NCBI RefSeq assembly: GCF_000424285.1 | Contig: NZ_AUJP01000003.1 | Location: 186,001 to 250,000 of the forward strand | DNA length: 64,000 bases | DNA from: Butyrivibrio sp. MB2005 | Lineage (GTDB): Bacteria > Bacillota > Clostridia > Lachnospirales > Lachnospiraceae | Reading direction: 5' to 3' | In this document: in pieces, positions 61,920 to 64,000 of the stretch | How the letters are laid out: each line of letters starts with the position of its first letter | Position numbering within the stretch: position 1 is the first letter of the stretch | Position numbers and translations under genes: made by a program | Notes under the pieces: model-generated | What the model was told of the DNA's origin: nothing | Databases searched by the model: none | Seen by the model: only the letters and a program-made list of their open reading frames with translations

Positions 61920-64000
61920 CTAATTATGGTTATTCAGATAACTGTTCTCGAAGGTCTCGGCGTCACAGGGTTTGCCGAAGTAGAAGCCCTGGGCGATGAA
62001 GATGCCGATGTCCTGCATTTTTTTGAGCTGGGAGTCGGTTTCGACACCGACTGCGCAGGTCTTGATGTCCATGGTGTCTGCCATGGACTGGATGGATTTG
62101 GCAAGGAGAAGGGCATTGTCGTCCTTGTCGGCTTTTTCGATAAGAGAGTGGGAGAGCTTAATTACATAGAATTTGCAGTCAAGGAAATTGGACAGATTAA
62201 GCTCACCGCCGCCAAAATCATTGAGGCAGATTTTAAAGCCAAAGTTGCCAAGATCAATAAGCACCTCTTTTGATGAATCATCAGCATTAAGCATAACGGT
62301 GGTACTGATATCAAGGCCTAGCTTTTTTAAAGGGTAATTAACCCTTGAAGATTCGCTCTTTAGGAATGAGATAAAGCCTGAATCAAGGAGCTGCAATGCA
62401 GACAGATTTATGGAGACATAGAACTCCGTGTTGTACTTTTCGTTCCACTTGGTGAACTGCTCCAAAGCTGTCTGAACAATCCATGTTCCAAGCTTGCCCA
62501 TAAGACCCACTTCTTCTGCAACAGGGATCAGCTCATCTGCTGAGTACTCGAAGCTGGCCTCCTTTTTAAGGCGAGGGAATACCTCAGCACCAAATATTCT
62601 GCCTGTCTGCGTGTTTACAAGGGGCTGATAGTGCAGCACAAAATCATCCTCAGGTACTGCATTTGATAAAAGATCCTGAAGATTATTGTGCCTTGCAACC
62701 GAAGGTACAAGAGCCTTATCAAAATATTTATAGTCATCCCTTTTGGTGCTTGCTTTTACCATGTACATGGCAGCGTCAGCATATTGGAGCAAAAGATCGG
62801 GGTTAGAAGAGTCCTTGGGGTATAAGGATACTCCGATACTGCCTGAGAGATTGAAGCTGTAGGTATCAAGCTCCACGGGAGTGCATAGTAACTCCTGAAT
62901 CTTCTTGGCTGCGGTCTCCACCTCTGCGTCATTTATTACGTCGCACTGAATGATCATGAACTCATCGCCGCCTGTCCTGAATCCAACCATATTTTTGGGA
63001 AGACGCAGCATTCTGTGACCGAATTCAGCCAGAACCCTGTCACCCATATCGTGACCATAGGTATCGTTTATAGGCTTAAAGTGGTTCAGATCAATGGCAA
63101 ATACTGCGTAGCGCTGTCCTGATTTTTCATAGTCAGCGGTCATGTTCTTTATAAATGAGTTGCTGTATCTTCTGTTATAGAGTCCCGTAAGGATATCCGT
63201 AGAGGACAGCTTTTTCAGGTTATCATTGGCTATTTTCAGATCCTGAGTTTTCTGTGCGACCTGTTCCTCAAGCTTTTTGTTAAGAGTCTGCTGACTTTCA
63301 AGGAGAGAAGCGTCAAGCTGGGAGTTTTCAAAGGTTGCGGTCATGATCCAGTAGCCCATTATCGCAATCAGCACATAGAAAAACTCGTTTTCAGAAAGGA
63401 ACCTTATAAAGAATAAAATAATATCAGCAGCTGAGAGGAAAAGTATCTGCATCACAAGGCGGGCCTTTGATTTTTCATTTCTCTCGTATGAGCGAACGCC
63501 GAATTCAAATTGATATTTTTCCTGGGTGTAGGCGCCGAGAGCCATCATAATCATGAAAAGAATGTACAGTAGATCCATGAATATATTCTCAGCATCCAGT
63601 CCAAGAGCTTCTATGTAGGTGTACTGGAAATCGATAATTATGTATAAAAATATCGCTAACGGAATAAGACAGGTGCCCTTTTTAATAGACAGACCTTTGA
63701 TCAGGCGAAGAAGATAAATCGCCAGCATTATCATGAAAAAGTTCACGAAGAAATATCCAAGGGTTCGAACATAGGTGACAAAGGGAATGGTTCTGCCGGC
63801 CAGAAGCACATTAAGGAGCTTCCTGAGAAGGATAAAACCGATGATCGTCATAATGAAGGTATCAGCAAGAAGCTTATACCTGTTGCGCTGATTCATCTTT
63901 TTTCTGATGTACATGAAGATGGATATGCCAAAAAGATAGTTGGGGAATAGGTACAGCGTCTTAATAAAACCGCCAAAGGACGTGCTTCCAAGGGCATAAA
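61920..64000 (-). CDS. Membrane GGDEF-EAL protein (5' end beyond window)
   Basis: The frame is open to the window edge, so the N-terminus is missing; a start at 63914 is possible but the membrane domain continues upstream of it. At least six hydrophobic segments are followed by a coiled coil, an intact GGDEF site (RTGGDEF), and an EAL-like domain that is degenerate: EVF for EAL, LDIST for LEITE, NDFGGG for DDFGTG, KLS for KID and AVGVE for AEGVE. It should make cyclic di-GMP, while the EAL half is probably inactive or regulatory. Confidence 0.9.
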   Translation of the reverse strand, partial: YALGSTSFGGFIKTLYLFPNYLFGISIFMYIRKKMNQRNRYKLLADTFIMTIIGFILLRKLLNVLLAGRTIPFVTYVRTLGYFFVNFFMIMLAIYLLRLIKGLSIKKGTCLIPLAIFLYIIIDFQYTYIEALGLDAENIFMDLLYILFMIMMALGAYTQEKYQFEFGVRSYERNEKSKARLVMQILFLSAADIILFFIRFLSENEFFYVLIAIMGYWIMTATFENSQLDASLLESQQTLNKKLEEQVAQKTQDLKIANDNLKKLSSTDILTGLYNRRYSNSFIKNMTADYEKSGQRYAVFAIDLNHFKPINDTYGHDMGDRVLAEFGHRMLRLPKNMVGFRTGGDEFMIIQCDVINDAEVETAAKKIQELLCTPVELDTYSFNLSGSIGVSLYPKDSSNPDLLLQYADAAMYMVKASTKRDDYKYFDKALVPSVARHNNLQDLLSNAVPEDDFVLHYQPLVNTQTGRIFGAEVFPRLKKEASFEYSADELIPVAEEVGLMGKLGTWIVQTALEQFTKWNEKYNTEFYVSINLSALQLLDSGFISFLKSESSRVNYPLKKLGLDISTTVMLNADDSSKEVLIDLGNFGFKICLNDFGGGELNLSNFLDCKFYVIKLSHSLIEKADKDDNALLLAKSIQSMADTMDIKTCAVGVETDSQLKKMQDIGIFIAQGFYFGKPCDAETFENSYLNNHN

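Noticed and set aside
61917..62273. Plus-strand 118-aa frame opposite the EAL region
   Set aside because: Antisense shadow of a clear coding sequence.
1..64000. tRNA or rRNA genes
   Set aside because: I saw no cloverleaf-like sequence or rRNA segment, although short or unusual tRNAs could be missed by eye.

Overview
The window looks like one contig from a low-GC Gram-positive anaerobe of the Lachnospiraceae type (Butyrivibrio or Pseudobutyrivibrio are my best guesses). The basis is AT-rich codon use, strong GGAGG ribosome sites with some TTG and GTG starts, a tryptophan T-box, a DegV protein, a GH36 alpha-galactosidase and a prophage with the usual clostridial gene order. Genus assignment is inference.

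Layout. (1) 1-3030: small accessory genes, including a HicA-like toxin without an obvious HicB, a DUF3427-DUF3883 nuclease-like protein and a Nudix hydrolase. (2) about 3142-44213: a complete-looking siphovirus prophage. It opens with a leftward immunity module (zinc ribbon, ImmA-like protease, XRE repressor) facing a rightward early operon (Cro-like, DUF2800, DUF2815 ssDNA-binding protein, family A DNA polymerase, VapE primase-helicase, VRR-NUC, SNF2 helicase, ArpU-like late regulator). Next come an accessory HTH gene, HNH nuclease, a putative cos region, a ParB-methyltransferase fusion, the terminases, portal, head protease, capsid, connectors, tail tube, tail chaperones with a programmed -1 frameshift site, tape measure, Dit, a large tail or receptor-binding protein, holin and lysin. 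Its right end holds an Mrr-type restriction nuclease and two tandem serine recombinases. (3) 44218-49656: a McrBC-type restriction operon with an EVE-like insertion in McrB and a third, unrecognised gene. (4) 49768-54578: zinc-ribbon/YARHG membrane protein, EF-hand peptide, a structured leader in front of a small basic CxCxxC protein, a ComEC remnant, an ordered array of six 35-nt inverted-repeat units, and a PD-(D/E)XK-like nuclease gene. (5) 54616-64000: chromosomal housekeeping, with T-box-controlled trpBA, a zinc-finger gene on the opposite strand, TetR plus alpha-galactosidase, DegV, and a membrane GGDEF-EAL protein running off the window end.

How it fits together. The prophage carries its own replication, packaging, morphogenesis, lysis and integration genes. 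Several of its genes sit directly behind terminator-like hairpins, which suggests read-through or antitermination control. Defence functions flank it (DUF3427-DUF3883/Nudix on the left, McrBC on the right) and lie inside it (Mrr), so this is a hot spot for mobile and defence genes. The strongest unexplained signal is the array at 53352-53671. Six units have inverted ends about 30 bp apart, and the units start 52-53 or 63-64 bp apart, close to five or six helical turns. That geometry fits a cooperative DNA-binding array rather than a CRISPR or a coding region.
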